A stretch of 64,000 nucleotides of DNA from Mannheimia granulomatis (GCF_011455695.1 NZ_CP015030.1:1426001-1490000), one strand, 5' to 3'; positions 37,978-52,390 are shown, counted from the first letter of the stretch. Notes: generated by a model from the letters alone, not told the origin. Program-made: numbers and translations.

Positions 37978-39207
37978 TTAACCACCAAAATCATCTAATA
38001 AGATGTTCTCGTCTTCAACGCCTAAACTCTTCAGCATACCGATTACGGCTGCATTCATCACCGGTGGACCACACATATAGTATTCACAATCTTCCGGTGC
38101 TTCATGATTTTTCAGGTAGTTTTCATAAAGCACATTGTGAATGAAACCACGGTAGTATTCTTCATTATCACCCGGTAAAGGATCTGAAAGCGCAACATAC
38201 CATTTGAAGTTATCGTTCTCTTCTTGAAGCATATTGAAATCTTCCACATAGAACATCTCACGCTCAGAACGTGCACCGTACCAGAAAGTCATTTTACGTT
38301 TTGATTTCAAACGTTTGAGCTGGTCGAAGATATGTGAACGCATTGGAGCCATACCTGCACCACCACCGATAAATACCATTTCATTATCGGTATCTTTTGC
38401 AAAGAACTCACCGAATGGACCAGAGATGGTCACTTTATCACCCGCTTTGAGAGACCAAATGTAAGAAGACATTTGACCTGGTGGTACATCTGGGTTACGC
38501 GGTGGAGGTGTCGCAATACGCACATTCAGCATAATAATGCCTTTCTCTTCTGGATATGAGGCCATTGAGTAAGCACGAATGATATGCTCGTCCACTTTCG
38601 ATACATAACGCCATAAGTCAAATTTATCCCAGTCTTCGTGATACTCTTTCGGAATATCGAAGTCTTTATAGTGAACTGTATGAGGCTCTGCTTCAATTTG
38701 GATATAACCACCGGCACGGAATGGTACTTCTTCTCCTTCCGGAATTGCCAATTTAAGCTCTTTAATAAAGGTTGCTTTATTGTCGTTAGAAATAACAGTA
38801 CATTGCCATTTTTTCACGCCGAAGATTTCTTCCGGTAATTCAACGTCCATTGAAGATTTCACGTTTACTTGGCACGCTAAACGCCAGCCTTCTTTCGCTT
38901 CTTTCTTCGAAATGTGTGATAACTCGGTCGGAAGAATTTCACCACCGCCTGATTTCACTTGTACTTTACATTGACCACAAGAGCCACCGCCACCACAAGC
39001 TGAAGATACGAAAATTCCTTTGCTCGCTAAAGCACCAAGTAATTTTCCGCCCGCAGGTAAGGTAATGCCTTTTTCAGGGTCATTGTTAATTGAGATTGTA
39101 ATATCGCCAGAATCCACTAATTTAGATTTAGCAAACAGGATAATCACCGCAAGCACTAATACCAGAGCCGTAAATGCGATAATACCGAAAATAAAATTAC
39201 TATCCAC
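37978..39207 (-). CDS. nqrF: Na+-NQR subunit F (NADH dehydrogenase, FAD and 2Fe-2S)
   Basis: Entry point of electrons from NADH. 409 residues: an N-terminal helix (about 4-26), a plant-type ferredoxin domain with [14 protein letters not shown] (cysteines near 70-78) and a late cluster cysteine in WRLACQ, then FAD-binding RAYSMASYP and NADH-binding [13 protein letters not shown] and YMCGPPVMN. The C-terminus DDFGG is typical. Sixth gene of the nqr operon, 10 bp after nqrE. Confidence 0.98.
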   Translation of the reverse strand: MDSNFIFGIIAFTALVLVLAVIILFAKSKLVDSGDITISINNDPEKGITLPAGGKLLGALASKGIFVSSACGGGGSCGQCKVQVKSGGGEILPTELSHISKKEAKEGWRLACQVNVKSSMDVELPEEIFGVKKWQCTVISNDNKATFIKELKLAIPEGEEVPFRAGGYIQIEAEPHTVHYKDFDIPKEYHEDWDKFDLWRYVSKVDEHIIRAYSMASYPEEKGIIMLNVRIATPPPRNPDVPPGQMSSYIWSLKAGDKVTISGPFGEFFAKDTDNEMVFIGGGAGMAPMRSHIFDQLKRLKSKRKMTFWYGARSEREMFYVEDFNMLQEENDNFKWYVALSDPLPGDNEEYYRGFIHNVLYENYLKNHEAPEDCEYYMCGPPVMNAAVIGMLKSLGVEDENILLDDFGG

Positions 39208-39217
39208 GATATGCTCC

Positions 39218-39814
39218 TTATAATTGAATGCCTGAGAATGACATAAAGCCTAACGCCATTAAACCAACTGTGATGAAGGTAATACCTAAACCACGCAAGC
39301 CGGCAGGTACATCAGAATATTTCATTTTCTCGGTTAAACCTGCAAGAGCTACGATAGCTAACATCCAACCTGTACCAGCACCAATACCATATACTACAGA
39401 TTCTGCAAAGTTGTATTCGCGCTGTACCATAAAAGATACTCCACCAAAAATTGCACAGTTTACTGTGATAAGTGGTAAGAAAATACCTAATGCACTATAA
39501 AGTGCCGGGAAGTATTTATCTAATACCATTTCAAGGATCTGTACAATACCTGCAATTACACCGATAAAGGTAATGAAGTTTAAGAAGCTTAAATCTACCC
39601 CTTCAACTAATGCACCATCTTTTAAAACGTGTTCATAAACTAACTGGTTAGCCGGTACAGAAATACCAAGTACTACAATTACCGCAATACCTAAACCAAA
39701 TGCTGTTGAAACTTTCTTAGACACCGCGAGGAATGTACACATACCAAGGAAGAAAGAAAGTGCCATATTTTCAATAAATACGGACTTAACAAAGATACTA
39801 AGAAGTTGTTCCAT
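39218..39814 (-). CDS. nqrE: Na+-NQR subunit E
   Basis: 198-residue integral membrane protein with six helices, paired with NqrD to hold the intramembrane iron site. The start [35 protein letters not shown] contains the conserved cysteine (residue 26), and the fourth helix segment [14 protein letters not shown] contains the second. Separated from nqrD by one base. Identification by sequence and operon position is secure. Confidence 0.97.
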   Translation of the reverse strand: MEQLLSIFVKSVFIENMALSFFLGMCTFLAVSKKVSTAFGLGIAVIVVLGISVPANQLVYEHVLKDGALVEGVDLSFLNFITFIGVIAGIVQILEMVLDKYFPALYSALGIFLPLITVNCAIFGGVSFMVQREYNFAESVVYGIGAGTGWMLAIVALAGLTEKMKYSDVPAGLRGLGITFITVGLMALGFMSFSGIQL

Positions 39815-39815
39815 C

Positions 39816-40442
39816 TTATTTCTCCACTTGTTCCGGTTTCCACGTTCTAATTCCCCAGATTACAAATCCGATAATGAAGAACGCACTTGGTGCTAATAAG
39901 AATAGACCGTTTGCTTGATACCAACCGCCATTTTGCACAGTTTCAAGAATAGTGATACCGAAGATTTTACCTGAACCGATTAATTCACGTAAAAATGCAA
40001 CAATAATTAACATTGCACCGTAGCCTAAGCCGTTACCAATACCATCCACAAAACTTTCAACCGGACCTGATTTCATTGCGAATGCTTCTGCTCGTCCCAT
40101 TACGATACAGTTAGTAATAATCAAACCAACAAATACCGATAACTGTTTTGAAAGATCGTAAGCATACGCACGTAAAATTTGGTCAACCAAAATTACAAGT
40201 GATGCAATAATCGCCATCTGTACAATGATACGGATACTATTTGGGATATAGTTGCGAATCATTGAAATGAACATACTTGAGAATGCAGTAACTAAACTTA
40301 CCGCAATCGCCATTACTACTGCTGTTTGTAATTGAGTAGTTACCGCAAGTGCAGAACAGATACCTAAGATCTGTAGTGCAATTGGGTTGTTATCTGCGAT
40401 AGGCGATAACAATAATTTTTTAAGATTGTTATTGTCTGCCAT
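39816..40442 (-). CDS. nqrD: Na+-NQR subunit D
   Basis: 208-residue six-helix membrane subunit homologous to NqrE. Conserved cysteines are in [16 protein letters not shown] (residue 29) and [16 protein letters not shown] (about residue 112), which with NqrE coordinate the Fe centre. Its start overlaps the nqrC stop by one base and it lies one base before nqrE. Confidence 0.97.
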   Translation of the reverse strand: MADNNNLKKLLLSPIADNNPIALQILGICSALAVTTQLQTAVVMAIAVSLVTAFSSMFISMIRNYIPNSIRIIVQMAIIASLVILVDQILRAYAYDLSKQLSVFVGLIITNCIVMGRAEAFAMKSGPVESFVDGIGNGLGYGAMLIIVAFLRELIGSGKIFGITILETVQNGGWYQANGLFLLAPSAFFIIGFVIWGIRTWKPEQVEK

Positions 40443-41215
40443 TAGTTAGCTCCCATTGCTGCTTTAAATTTTGCTAAATATGGACCAAAGCCGTTTTGAC
40501 CAAACCAATATTTAAATGAACCATCAACACCGTTTGAAGTTAATGTTGCACCGGATAAACCATCAACACCATGATCTTTATCGGCTGAAGCTCCCTTACC
40601 GACTCTTAAAGCGACTTCATTTTGCTCATTAAATAATTTCTTGCCTACAAAGTTTTTTTGCCAGTTAGGGTTTGCAATTTCCCCACCTAAGCCTGCTGTT
40701 TCTCCCTGCTCATAGTAAGTAATACCATTGATAGTATTAGCATCAGGTTGAACCGCGACAAAGCCATACATAATTGACCATAAACCATTGCCGTGCATTG
40801 GCAATACTACTTGGGTCGTTTTACCAGCTTCGTCTTTTACTAAATAGACTTCCGCATATTTAGCACGCACTTTGATATTTGCCTTATCATCAGCAGGACT
40901 GATTACAACGCTTTTTGCAGGATCTTTTGCTGCTGCACGAGCATCAAAATCTTTCATGCCTTCAACATAATCACCTGTTGCCAAATCAACAACTTTCGGC
41001 TCAATAAATTTTGCATAGGTTTCTTGCACATTAGTATCTTTTTGCAATAAACCGGCCGCTTGTAAGATGTTTTTCTGTTTATCAAGTTGTTTCTGAATAT
41101 CTTGTGTTGGTTTTAACAACACCGCAGCACCAGCTACGATAAGAGAACAAATTAAACTTAATAAAACCACAACGGTTAGTGTACCGCCAACGCTATCTTT
41201 ATTAAATTTAGCCAT
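40442..41215 (-). CDS. nqrC: Na+-NQR subunit C
   Basis: 257-residue subunit with one N-terminal helix (about 10-32) and a periplasmic FMN domain. The covalent FMN threonine is in [13 protein letters not shown] near residue 224, the target motif of ApbE encoded downstream. Further family stretches are [12 protein letters not shown] and [13 protein letters not shown]. It overlaps nqrB by 8 bp and nqrD by one base. Confidence 0.97.
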   Translation of the reverse strand: MAKFNKDSVGGTLTVVVLLSLICSLIVAGAAVLLKPTQDIQKQLDKQKNILQAAGLLQKDTNVQETYAKFIEPKVVDLATGDYVEGMKDFDARAAAKDPAKSVVISPADDKANIKVRAKYAEVYLVKDEAGKTTQVVLPMHGNGLWSIMYGFVAVQPDANTINGITYYEQGETAGLGGEIANPNWQKNFVGKKLFNEQNEVALRVGKGASADKDHGVDGLSGATLTSNGVDGSFKYWFGQNGFGPYLAKFKAAMGAN

Positions 41216-42443
41216 TGTTTGCTACCCTCGCTAATCTGCGTTTGATATTACCTTGAACTACTAAGTAGTCGAAGATTGGAGCAAATAAGTTAGCAAATAA
41301 GATCGCTAACATCATACCTTCCGGATATGCCGGGTTGGCTACACGGATTAAAACGCACATAAAGCCGATTAAAATACCGTATGCCCATTTACCTTTATTC
41401 GTAAAGGCTGCAGATACCGGGTCGGTTGCCATAAAGAACATACCTAATGCAAAACCACCTAAAACTAAGTGCCAGTGCCAAGGCATTGAGAATAATGGGT
41501 TTGTATCTGAACCGATAACATTAAATAATGTTGCCGTTGCAGCCATACCAATCATAACACCTGCAATAATTCTCCATGATGCAATACGAGCAAAGACAAT
41601 AATTGCCGCACCAATGATCAACATTAAAGTTGATGTTTCACCAATAGAACCCGGAATATTACCTAAAAACGCATCCATCCAAGTGATAGTTTCACCTGTT
41701 GCAACGTGTTTTAGTGCAGCTTGTCCACCGACAGCCCATTGAGAAAGTGCTGTTGCACCTGAAAAACCATCTGCTGCAACCCATACTGCATCACCGGAAA
41801 TCTGACCCGGATATGCAAAGAATAGGAATGCACGACCAGCAAGTGCAGGGTTCATAAAGTTTTTCCCTACACCACCAAAGACCTCTTTTGCGACCACAAC
41901 ACCAAAGGTTGTCGCAAGAGCTGCTTGCCATAGTGGCAATGTTGGTGGAACGATAAGTGCAAGTAAAATAGACGTAACAAAGAAACCTTCGTTAATTTCA
42001 TGCTTGCGCACCATTGCAAATACCACTTCCCAGAAGCCACCTACTGCAAATACAGTTAAGTAGATAGGAAGGAAATAAGTTGCACCTAACACCATTTTAG
42101 TTCCCCAACCTGCTTCGGTTACAGAACCTAAGCTATTAGCGAAACTATAGTGCCAGTCGTTTGCAATTAAATCGGTTAATGTTCCCATTTTAAGAGCTGC
42201 CAAAATACCTTGTGCACCAACATTGTACATTCCATAGAACATCGCAGGGAATAATGCTAACCAAACAATTAACATCATACGCTTAGAGTCAATTGCATCA
42301 CGCACGTGAGCATCTTTACGAGTTACTGTACCTGGTGTGTAGAAAATAGTATAAGCAGCTTCAAATAGCGTGTACCATTTTTCATACTTTCCACCTTTAT
42401 GGAAAGCGGGTTCCATTTTTTCAAAAAGATTTTTTAAACCCAT
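41208..42443 (-). CDS. nqrB: Na+-NQR subunit B
   Basis: 411-residue, about ten-helix membrane subunit carrying a second covalent FMN and riboflavin and forming part of the sodium path. The FMN threonine lies in [17 protein letters not shown] (near residue 230). The N-terminal [29 protein letters not shown] and the [23 protein letters not shown] segment are diagnostic. Only 2 bp separate it from nqrA, and it overlaps nqrC. Confidence 0.98.
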   Translation of the reverse strand: MGLKNLFEKMEPAFHKGGKYEKWYTLFEAAYTIFYTPGTVTRKDAHVRDAIDSKRMMLIVWLALFPAMFYGMYNVGAQGILAALKMGTLTDLIANDWHYSFANSLGSVTEAGWGTKMVLGATYFLPIYLTVFAVGGFWEVVFAMVRKHEINEGFFVTSILLALIVPPTLPLWQAALATTFGVVVAKEVFGGVGKNFMNPALAGRAFLFFAYPGQISGDAVWVAADGFSGATALSQWAVGGQAALKHVATGETITWMDAFLGNIPGSIGETSTLMLIIGAAIIVFARIASWRIIAGVMIGMAATATLFNVIGSDTNPLFSMPWHWHLVLGGFALGMFFMATDPVSAAFTNKGKWAYGILIGFMCVLIRVANPAYPEGMMLAILFANLFAPIFDYLVVQGNIKRRLARVANNG

Positions 42444-42445
42444 TT

Positions 42446-43804
42446 TTAACCATCCTTCTCGATCTTATCTAACGCTTGACGTAATAATGGTCCCCAGTTG
42501 TTTTTACCTGAACACACAAAAGTACATAACGCTAAATCTTCTTCATCTAACTCTAAACAGCCTAATGCTTGAGCAGAGTCAGTATCGCTCGCAGCCAAAT
42601 CACGTAACAATAACGTAGGCAGAATATCTAACGGCATTACACGCTCATAAGCACCTGTTGGCACCATTGCGCGCTCACTACCATGAACTGCTGTCGTGAA
42701 ATTAAATAATTTCTTCGCAAAATGACCTAAGGTTGTACGAGTAATAGAATATTTGTCTGAGTAAGGTGCGATCATACCGAAGAAGGCTTTTTCACGACCT
42801 TCTAACAATACCGAAACTTGTAACGCATAGCGACCTAAGTAATCTACCGGGCCTGCTGCGGTAGCACCGCTTAATACAGAACCGGAAATTACACGGTTTT
42901 CACCTTCATTTAACTCGCCAGACGTTAATTGTGAAAGGTTAGCACCTAAACGCGTACGCACTAAACGAGGATTTTTCACTTGTGGACCGGCTAAAGACAC
43001 AACGCGATCTGTAAATAATTCACCAGTTGTAAATAATTTACCGATGGCGATAACATCTTGATAGTTCAAATACCAAACTTGTTTGGTTGCACCGACAGGA
43101 TCGATAAAGTGGATATGCGTGCCGGCAAGACCTGCTGGGTGCGGGCCTTTGAAACGGTTAGTTTCCACATTTTGAATCTGACGACTCTGTGCCGCATTTA
43201 AGATATTAGAATCAGCACCACCGCAAAGATGAATGGTCTTACTGCCATCAAATAAACGACTTAACACCGTTAAGCCATCGAAGAAAGCTTGTTGATGTTC
43301 TGCAATAATCACTTCAGGATTAGCTGCAAGCGGATTAGTATCCATCGCATTAACAAAGATAGACGAAGGAATTGCATCTAATGCAGGCACTTTGCTAAAT
43401 GGACGAGTACGGAATGCAATCCATAAACCTGATTCTACTAAGTTTTGTTTTACTTGCTCTGAAGTTAGTGAGGCAAGCTCACCGGCTTCATAACGAGCAA
43501 AGGTAATTTGCTCATCACCCTCAACTTTAATTACTACGGATTGAAGAACGCGTTTTTCGCCACGGTTAATCGCCGTAACAGTTCCGCTTGCAGGAGCAGT
43601 AAAGAGAACGCCCGGATTCTTTTTATCTTCAAAAAGAACTTGACCTTTCTTAACCACATCACCTTCACGTACCTTCATTGAAGGACGCATTCCCACATAT
43701 TCTTCACCAAGCATAGCAACTTCAGTAACGGTATTACCGTTATGGATTACTTGCTCAGGTTTTCCCGAAATTGGAAGATCTAAGCCTTTTTTGATTGTAA
43801 TCAT
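42446..43804 (-). CDS. nqrA: Na+-NQR subunit A
   Basis: First gene of the sodium-pumping NADH:ubiquinone oxidoreductase operon; NqrA is the quinone-binding cytoplasmic subunit. Start set at ATG 43802-43804 ([16 protein letters not shown]), the normal family start; a 35-codon upstream extension is open but not conserved-looking. 452 residues. Family stretches: [22 protein letters not shown] (biotinyl-like domain), [30 protein letters not shown] and the C-terminal [20 protein letters not shown]. The promoter should be in the 536-bp region upstream, which holds an FNR-like site. Confidence 0.97.
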   Translation of the reverse strand: MITIKKGLDLPISGKPEQVIHNGNTVTEVAMLGEEYVGMRPSMKVREGDVVKKGQVLFEDKKNPGVLFTAPASGTVTAINRGEKRVLQSVVIKVEGDEQITFARYEAGELASLTSEQVKQNLVESGLWIAFRTRPFSKVPALDAIPSSIFVNAMDTNPLAANPEVIIAEHQQAFFDGLTVLSRLFDGSKTIHLCGGADSNILNAAQSRQIQNVETNRFKGPHPAGLAGTHIHFIDPVGATKQVWYLNYQDVIAIGKLFTTGELFTDRVVSLAGPQVKNPRLVRTRLGANLSQLTSGELNEGENRVISGSVLSGATAAGPVDYLGRYALQVSVLLEGREKAFFGMIAPYSDKYSITRTTLGHFAKKLFNFTTAVHGSERAMVPTGAYERVMPLDILPTLLLRDLAASDTDSAQALGCLELDEEDLALCTFVCSGKNNWGPLLRQALDKIEKDG

Positions 43805-44340
43805 ATTGTTTGCACTACTTTTCTTTTGGGTTAAAAATATGATTGCGTATAACGCAATCGCTTCTATTGAGCCGCAGCCTGAACTAAAAATAAACGATGA
43901 TTCCCCCACTTATTTTTAAAAGCCACATTAAGTTCTCAAATCTGTTTTCCCCTTTTGTTGTCGATTTTTTGTAACAAAAGGTTAACTAAAAAATAATCGC
44001 CGTATTTTACCTAAAAATCGCCCTCTATGGCTAGAAAAACCCCCACTTTTTTACACTTTCCCTCTCTAAAATTTGAAATAAATCAATTTTCGCTCAAGCT
44101 CGGCATGAAAGATAACCATAAATAGTTAATCACATTCTTCTACAAGCGGTTAAATCTTACTCACAAAATTCTAACAATTTTGTTCACCGCCTAAGAGCTG
44201 CTAGATAAGCCAGCGTTCAAAATACTTTTTGTACTTTTTGTTAAAAATTTACACCTATTTTTTAGCTAGGCAATTTTAAAATTCAGGCGTAAAATAGTTG
44301 ATAAATTTAATAGAATATTTTGAAAATAGGATTACTCGAA
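43805..44340. other. 536-bp divergent intergenic region between nqrA and nfuA
   Basis: No convincing gene is present in this AT-rich region; a short open frame on the minus strand overlaps nfuA and lacks coding character. It should carry the divergent promoters of nqrA and nfuA. It contains an FNR-like palindrome (44073-44086), one uptake sequence (ACAAGCGGTTAAAT at 44142), and a repeated TTTTTGT/TAACAAAAGG motif near 43952-43982. Length is unusual for this compact genome. Confidence 0.5.
44073..44086. promoter_or_regulatory. FNR-like binding site
   Basis: TTGAA-ATAA-ATCAA matches the FNR consensus TTGAT-N4-ATCAA at 9 of 10 fixed positions; lies about 270 bp upstream of nqrA and 255 bp upstream of nfuA. 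Confidence 0.4.
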
Positions 44341-44937
44341 ATGACAGAACAAACGATTCATATTTCAATTTCAGATCCGGCTCAAGCACATTTTGCCCGA
44401 TTATTAGAACAGCAAGAAGAAGGAACCAACATCCGTATTTTTGTAGTAAATCCAGGAACACCAAATGCTGAATGTGGCGTGTCTTATTGCCCATCAAATG
44501 CCGTGGAAGAGACAGATACTGAATTTACTTTTAATAATTTTTCAGCTTTTGTCGATGATGTAAGTTTACCGTTTTTAGACGAGGCAGAAATTGATTATGT
44601 TACCGATCCAATGGGCTCTCAACTTACTTTAAAAGCCCCGAACGCCAAAATGCGTAAAGTAGCAGATGATGCTCCTTTTATTGAGCGTTTAGATTATGTG
44701 ATTCAAACCCAAGTAAACCCTCAGTTAGCCAGTCATGGTGGTAAAGTAACACTGATTGAGGTAACAGAGGACAAATATGCTGTTCTTCAATTTGGTGGTG
44801 GTTGCAATGGCTGCTCAATGGTTGATGTAACATTAAAAGAAGGCATTGAAAAACAGCTGCTTATGATGTTCCCAGATGAACTGGTAGGAGTAAGGGATAT
44901 TACCGAGCACCAACATGGCGAACACTCTTATTATTAA
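44341..44937 (+). CDS. nfuA: Fe/S biogenesis protein NfuA
   Basis: Carrier for [4Fe-4S] clusters. Start at ATG 44341 ([22 protein letters not shown]); 198 residues as in other gamma-proteobacteria. The N-terminal half is a degenerate A-type carrier domain that has kept few cluster cysteines (GVSYCPSNA), and the C-terminal half is the Nfu domain with the cluster-binding [15 protein letters not shown] (CxxC near 149-152). Divergent from nqrA, whose product complex contains Fe-S and Fe centres. Followed by a strong hairpin. Confidence 0.97.
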   Translation: MTEQTIHISISDPAQAHFARLLEQQEEGTNIRIFVVNPGTPNAECGVSYCPSNAVEETDTEFTFNNFSAFVDDVSLPFLDEAEIDYVTDPMGSQLTLKAPNAKMRKVADDAPFIERLDYVIQTQVNPQLASHGGKVTLIEVTEDKYAVLQFGGGCNGCSMVDVTLKEGIEKQLLMMFPDELVGVRDITEHQHGEHSYY

Positions 44938-44949
44938 GATAGCAAAATG

Positions 44950-44981
44950 AAAAATGGGAAGGTTAAACCTTCCCATTTTCA
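44950..44981 (+). terminator. Intrinsic terminator of nfuA
   Basis: 14-bp inverted repeat, arms 44951-44964 and 44966-44979 (core ATGGGAAGGTT / AACCTTCCCAT), followed by TTTC. Confidence 0.8.
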
Positions 44982-45002
44982 TTACATGATAAAGAGATAA
45001 AA

Positions 45003-45026
45003 TCAGGAGGGTTAAAACCTCCTTTA
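45003..45026 (-). terminator. Intrinsic terminator of uraA
   Basis: AGGAGG (45005-45010) / CCTCCT (45018-45023), 7-nt loop, immediately after uraA on the minus strand and followed by GATTTTAT. Confidence 0.65.
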
Positions 45027-45028
45027 CT

Positions 45029-46258
45029 CTATTGAGAATCGGATTCTTTTTTCTCACGCGGCAATACTAAGTTCATAATGATAGCAGCAATTGCACAAAG
45101 GCTAATGCCTTTTAACGAGAATTCACCCACATTAATAAACATACCACCGATACCAAAAGTCATCACCACAGATACAATACATAAGTTACGAGCTTGTCCC
45201 ATATCTACTTTAGCACGAATTAAGGTGCTCATTCCCACCGCCGCAATTGAACCAAACACTAACATCATAATCCCCCCCATAACAACACCTGGGATGGTTT
45301 GTAAGAATGCACCTACTTTACCGCAGAATGAAATCGCAATTGCCCAACAAGCCGCCCAAGTCATCACACGTGGATTAAAGTTTTTGGTAAGCATTACCGC
45401 GCCTGTTACCTCCGCATAAGTGGTATTTGGTGGACCACCTAAGAATGAAGCAGCAGAAGTTGCCACACCATCACCTAATAAGGTACGATGTAATCCCGGT
45501 TTGTTCATAAAATCTTTTCCGGTCACTGAGCTAATTGCCATAATACCACCAACGTGCTCCACTGCCGGAGCTAAAGCGATTGGCAAAAGGTACAAAATTG
45601 CCTCAAGTTCAAATTCGGGCGCTGAGATATTCGGTAAGCTAAACCAAGCAGCTTCGGTTACTTTAGTAAAATCAATAATGCCGTATACTAAAGACAGAAT
45701 ATAGCCGACTAAAATCCCAAACATAATCGGTACTAACTTCATCATTCCCTTGGCAAACACCGCCACCACTAAGGTAGTAATTAAGGTTGCCATTGAAATA
45801 ATTAACGCCGTATTAGGTTCAATTTGCGTGCCTTTCGCTAACGCCATATCTACCGCAACAGGCGCAAGCCCCAAACCAATGATGATGATAACCGGGCCAA
45901 CAACCACAGGCGGAAATAATTTCTCAAGAATTTTCGCGCCTTTTAATTTCACTAAAGCACTCAGCAAGAAATAGACAAGACCACTAAACACCAAGCCGCC
46001 CATAGTAACAGGGATCCCCCATTGCTGAACACCATATTGAATTGGCGCAATAAAAGCAAAGGAAGAAGCGAGAAAAATAGGCACTTGCCCTTTTGTGCAA
46101 AGTTGGAAAAGCAAGGTGCCGATACCGGCGGTAAGAAGTGCAGTGTTAGGATCTAAACCTGTAATTAAAGGCATTAAAACCAAAGCGCCAAATGCAACAA
46201 ATAACATTTGTAAGCCAACAAAAGCCTGTTTAGGTGTACTGATAGTTTGATTAGTCAT
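45029..46258 (-). CDS. uraA: Uracil permease
   Basis: Proton-uracil symporter of the NCS2 family with 14 helices; 409 residues. The uracil-branch sequence appears in MLFVAFGALVLMPLITGLDPNTALLTAGIGTLLFQLCTKGQVPIFL, the substrate-binding GLVFSGLVYFLLSALV and the conserved LALAPAVEHVGGIMAIS (the transport glutamate) and GGPPNTTYAEVTG (second glutamate). It differs clearly from the AzgA-type permease at 15.6 kb. It lies downstream of pyrG on the same strand, but a USS-pair hairpin separates the two. Confidence 0.95.
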   Translation of the reverse strand: MTNQTISTPKQAFVGLQMLFVAFGALVLMPLITGLDPNTALLTAGIGTLLFQLCTKGQVPIFLASSFAFIAPIQYGVQQWGIPVTMGGLVFSGLVYFLLSALVKLKGAKILEKLFPPVVVGPVIIIIGLGLAPVAVDMALAKGTQIEPNTALIISMATLITTLVVAVFAKGMMKLVPIMFGILVGYILSLVYGIIDFTKVTEAAWFSLPNISAPEFELEAILYLLPIALAPAVEHVGGIMAISSVTGKDFMNKPGLHRTLLGDGVATSAASFLGGPPNTTYAEVTGAVMLTKNFNPRVMTWAACWAIAISFCGKVGAFLQTIPGVVMGGIMMLVFGSIAAVGMSTLIRAKVDMGQARNLCIVSVVMTFGIGGMFINVGEFSLKGISLCAIAAIIMNLVLPREKKESDSQ

Positions 46259-46302
46259 TTTTGTTTCAACTCTCTGTTTGAATTAACGAATAATGGATAG
46301 TA

Positions 46303-46348
46303 ACAAGCGGTTAAATTTGCAAAAAAACTTGCAAAATTAACCGCTTGC
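46303..46348 (-). terminator. USS-pair terminator of pyrG
   Basis: Near-perfect 19-bp hairpin from CAAGCGGTTAAATTTGCAA (46304-46322) and its inverse ending ATTAACCGCTTG (46336-46347), just after pyrG on the minus strand. Confidence 0.75.
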
Positions 46349-46358
46349 GGTAATGAAA

Positions 46359-48014
<1,656 letters not shown>

Positions 48015-48211
48015 TTAATTAGATTGGAAATAAGATAAACGTTTGCTTTATAAAAAGAAACTATCAGGACGGGAAAACAGTTTACATCAAATCTAACTTT
48101 TTTGCTATATAGAAAATGAGTGAGAGTCTCAAAAATTTCTTTTTTCATTCTCACGAACTTTATCTTCCATCTTACCTCTAAGGAGGTATTTGTAACTCAA
48201 TAGAGGTATCT

Positions 48212-49843
48212 ATGCGTATTTTTAATAAATTTTCACTCTCATCAACCACCTTGTTCTTTCTCGTTTCTGCCTATTTTATGTTCGCTTTAAATCTAGGTTT
48301 TTATCGGGAAGTTTTAAATGCACAATCTTTTCAGTTCCATGCTGAAGATTATTTTATTTTAACAATTCCGTTAGTCTACTTCTTTGCACTTAACATTATT
48401 CTCAATCTCATCGCTTTGCCGACTATCCATAAAATTATTATTCCAACCTTGCTGATTTTAAGTGCGGCAATTAGTTATAACTCATTATTTTTTAATGTCT
48501 ATTTTGATGTAGATATGCTGAATAATGTGCTACAAACCAATTTTGCTGAAAGCTCACGAATACTGACATTTTCTTATATTGCTTGGATTGTTTGCTTAGG
48601 AATTATTCCATCTCTCCTCTACTTACTGATTAAAATTGATTATAAACCTTGGTGGAAAGAGATAGGCTTTCGCTTCGGATCCATTTTAGTTTCTGCTTTT
48701 GTAATCTTAGCGGTTGGTAAATTTTATTATCAGGATTATGCTTCTTTTTTTCGTAATCACAAAAATCTACCGAATTTGATTACACCGTCTAATTTTATTG
48801 TTTCAACCGTGAAAAAAATCCGCAATGATTATCGTAATAACATCCCGTACCAACAACTAGGCTTAGATGCGATACAAGCTAAGCCGGATGACCACCGCCA
48901 CGTTACCATTTTGGTAATCGGTGAAACAACCCGCGCACAAAACTGGGGATTGAACGGTTATGAACGTCAAACTACACCAAAATTAGCGGCTCGTGGTGAG
49001 CAAATTATCAATTTCCAGCAGGCTAGTAGTTGTGGCACATCAACTGCGGTCTCTGTTCCTTGTATGTTTTCCAGCTTTTCACAAGCTGACTATAACGGTA
49101 TAAGAGCAGCAAAACAGGATAATTTATTGGATATTCTCCAACGTGCCGGTATTGATATTTTATGGCTAAATAATAACAGCGATTGCAAAGGAGTATGCGA
49201 ACGTGTGCCAAATAAAGATCTGCTCACATTAGATTTACCAGAATACTGCCGCGATGGAGAGTGTTTAGATAACATTTTATTACCTGAACTAGATAAAGCC
49301 TTAAAAGAAAGCCGAGCTGACAAAGATTTAGTGGTGGTACTACATACCATGGGTAACCATGGACCAACGTATTACGAACGTTATACCGACCAAGAAAAAG
49401 TCTTTACACCAACCTGTGATACCAACGAAATTAATCGCTGCTCTAATCAAGAATTAGTGAATACTTATGATAATGGTATTGTATATTTAGATCAGTTCTT
49501 AGATAAAATTATTCAACGTTTAGAACAGGAACCAACATGGGAAAGTGCGTTATATTATGTCTCTGATCATGGCGAATCGTTAGGTGAAAACGGATTATAC
49601 TTACATGGTGCGCCATATAGTATTGCTCCCGATTATCAAACCAAAGTACCTATGATTATGTGGTTTTCACCAGAGTGGATTAAAAACGAGCCGTTTGATT
49701 TAAATTGCATTCGCAATAATGCGATAAATAACGCACATTCCCATGATAATTTCTTTCATACTGTGATTAGTATGATGGATATGAAAACCCCATTCTCCCT
49801 TTATAACAAAGACTTAGATATTTTGGCTCAATGCCACAAGTAG
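48212..49843 (+). CDS. eptA: Lipid A phosphoethanolamine transferase (EptA family)
   Basis: 543-residue inner-membrane enzyme moving phosphoethanolamine onto lipid A, lowering negative charge. Residues 1-170 contain five membrane helices. The periplasmic sulfatase-like domain has the zinc ligand in ILVIGETTRAQNWGLNGYERQTTP (Glu near 240), the acceptor threonine in SSCGTSTAVSVPCMFS (near 280), and YVSDHGESLGENGLYLHG (Asp-His near 450). Family knowledge links EptA/MCR enzymes to polymyxin resistance; whether this one modifies lipid A or core heptose is not decided by sequence. An AGAGG site precedes the ATG; another AAGGAGG lies 30 bp further up. Confidence 0.9.
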   Translation: MRIFNKFSLSSTTLFFLVSAYFMFALNLGFYREVLNAQSFQFHAEDYFILTIPLVYFFALNIILNLIALPTIHKIIIPTLLILSAAISYNSLFFNVYFDVDMLNNVLQTNFAESSRILTFSYIAWIVCLGIIPSLLYLLIKIDYKPWWKEIGFRFGSILVSAFVILAVGKFYYQDYASFFRNHKNLPNLITPSNFIVSTVKKIRNDYRNNIPYQQLGLDAIQAKPDDHRHVTILVIGETTRAQNWGLNGYERQTTPKLAARGEQIINFQQASSCGTSTAVSVPCMFSSFSQADYNGIRAAKQDNLLDILQRAGIDILWLNNNSDCKGVCERVPNKDLLTLDLPEYCRDGECLDNILLPELDKALKESRADKDLVVVLHTMGNHGPTYYERYTDQEKVFTPTCDTNEINRCSNQELVNTYDNGIVYLDQFLDKIIQRLEQEPTWESALYYVSDHGESLGENGLYLHGAPYSIAPDYQTKVPMIMWFSPEWIKNEPFDLNCIRNNAINNAHSHDNFFHTVISMMDMKTPFSLYNKDLDILAQCHK

Positions 49844-49847
49844 TAAA

Positions 49848-49886
49848 AAAGGCAATATTTCTTAAAGAAATATTGCCTTTATTTTT
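49848..49886. terminator. Terminator between eptA and convergent DUF3108 gene
   Basis: 16-bp perfect stem AAAGGCAATATTTCTT (49848-49863) / AAGAAATATTGCCTTT (49865-49880) followed by ATTTTT. Confidence 0.85.
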
Positions 49887-49938
49887 AAATAGTTAATTTT
49901 GCAAAATATAGGCAAAATTAGACCGCTTGTTCCTATAG

Positions 49939-50580
49939 TTACTGAAAACTATCAAACGTTAGCTCGTAGTTGTCGCCATCACGACTATAGGCGATATAGC
50001 GAGGGAATTTTTCACCCTCATATTTTTTGACAGTAATGTCTTTGTTATCACTGGTTCTGAATTTATAAGTAATTTCCTTATAGCTCTTACCACCTGATTT
50101 TACATCTCTTTGCGATTTACGTAACTGTACATTTGGTGTTGGATAAAGCTTTTTACCATTAGTTGTTTGAAAACTTGCAGGTAATTTATCGTAATAACTC
50201 AGCTGGAAGGCAGTGGTAAACAAATCATAAGTCGGCATTGTTAAAGCTTCCTGTTTTAGCGGCTCTTTTACTTTTCCGTATCTCACTGTTTTTGAATCTA
50301 TCTCTGCCATGGCATAAGTCTTGCCGTTACGAGTATCTCTATAACTCAACATATTAAACTGCCCGTTTTTTTCCGTTCCTTTAGCAGAAAAGACAATGTT
50401 ATATAAAGGTACGTTAATTTTAGCCTGAATATTATATTGTCCGCCTCCATTATTGAAATTAATATAAGCTGGCATTAAATAATTCGAGCTATATTTAATC
50501 TTAAAACTGTCTGCATAAGCAGTTGAAATTAATCCAGAAATTGTAACAATAGAGACTGTGAGTTTCTGCCAAATTTTCAT
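49939..50580 (-). CDS. Secreted DUF3108-like protein
   Basis: 213-residue protein with a Sec signal peptide (MKIWQKLTVSIVTISGLISTAYA) and no further membrane segment. The mature part is beta-rich: FKIKYSSNYLMPAYINFNNGGGQYNIQAKINVPLYNIVFSAKG and late ITYKFRTSDNKDITVKKYEGEKFPRYIAYSRDGDNYELTF, a layout like the DUF3108 family of periplasmic proteins (moderate confidence). Its ATG begins right after the cysB stop, and its ribosome-binding site AGGAGA is inside cysB, so it is translationally coupled to cysB. Role unknown. Confidence 0.75.
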   Translation of the reverse strand: MKIWQKLTVSIVTISGLISTAYADSFKIKYSSNYLMPAYINFNNGGGQYNIQAKINVPLYNIVFSAKGTEKNGQFNMLSYRDTRNGKTYAMAEIDSKTVRYGKVKEPLKQEALTMPTYDLFTTAFQLSYYDKLPASFQTTNGKKLYPTPNVQLRKSQRDVKSGGKSYKEITYKFRTSDNKDITVKKYEGEKFPRYIAYSRDGDNYELTFDSFQ

Positions 50581-52243
<1,663 letters not shown>

Positions 52244-52261
52244 AATCTTCCTTTTAATACA

Positions 52262-52377
52262 ACAAGCGGTTAGATTTCAGTATTCTTTAGCACAAACACT
52301 TGCATTTGAATATTAGCTTTACAAACGGCTCTGAATGAGAGAGCAATAAGTAAAAAATCACTAAAATTTAACCGCTT
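52262..52377. repeat. Opposed uptake sequences between gcvA and yjjG
   Basis: ACAAGCGGT (52262-52270) and ACCGCTT (52371-52377) bracket the gcvA-yjjG gap. The 100-bp spacing makes it a weak terminator at best. Confidence 0.5.
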
Positions 52378-52390
52378 AATAAATAGGCAA

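Noticed and set aside
43805-43909. N-terminal extension of nqrA by 35 codons.
   Set aside because: No family support and no ribosome-binding site; [16 protein letters not shown] at 43804 is the standard start.
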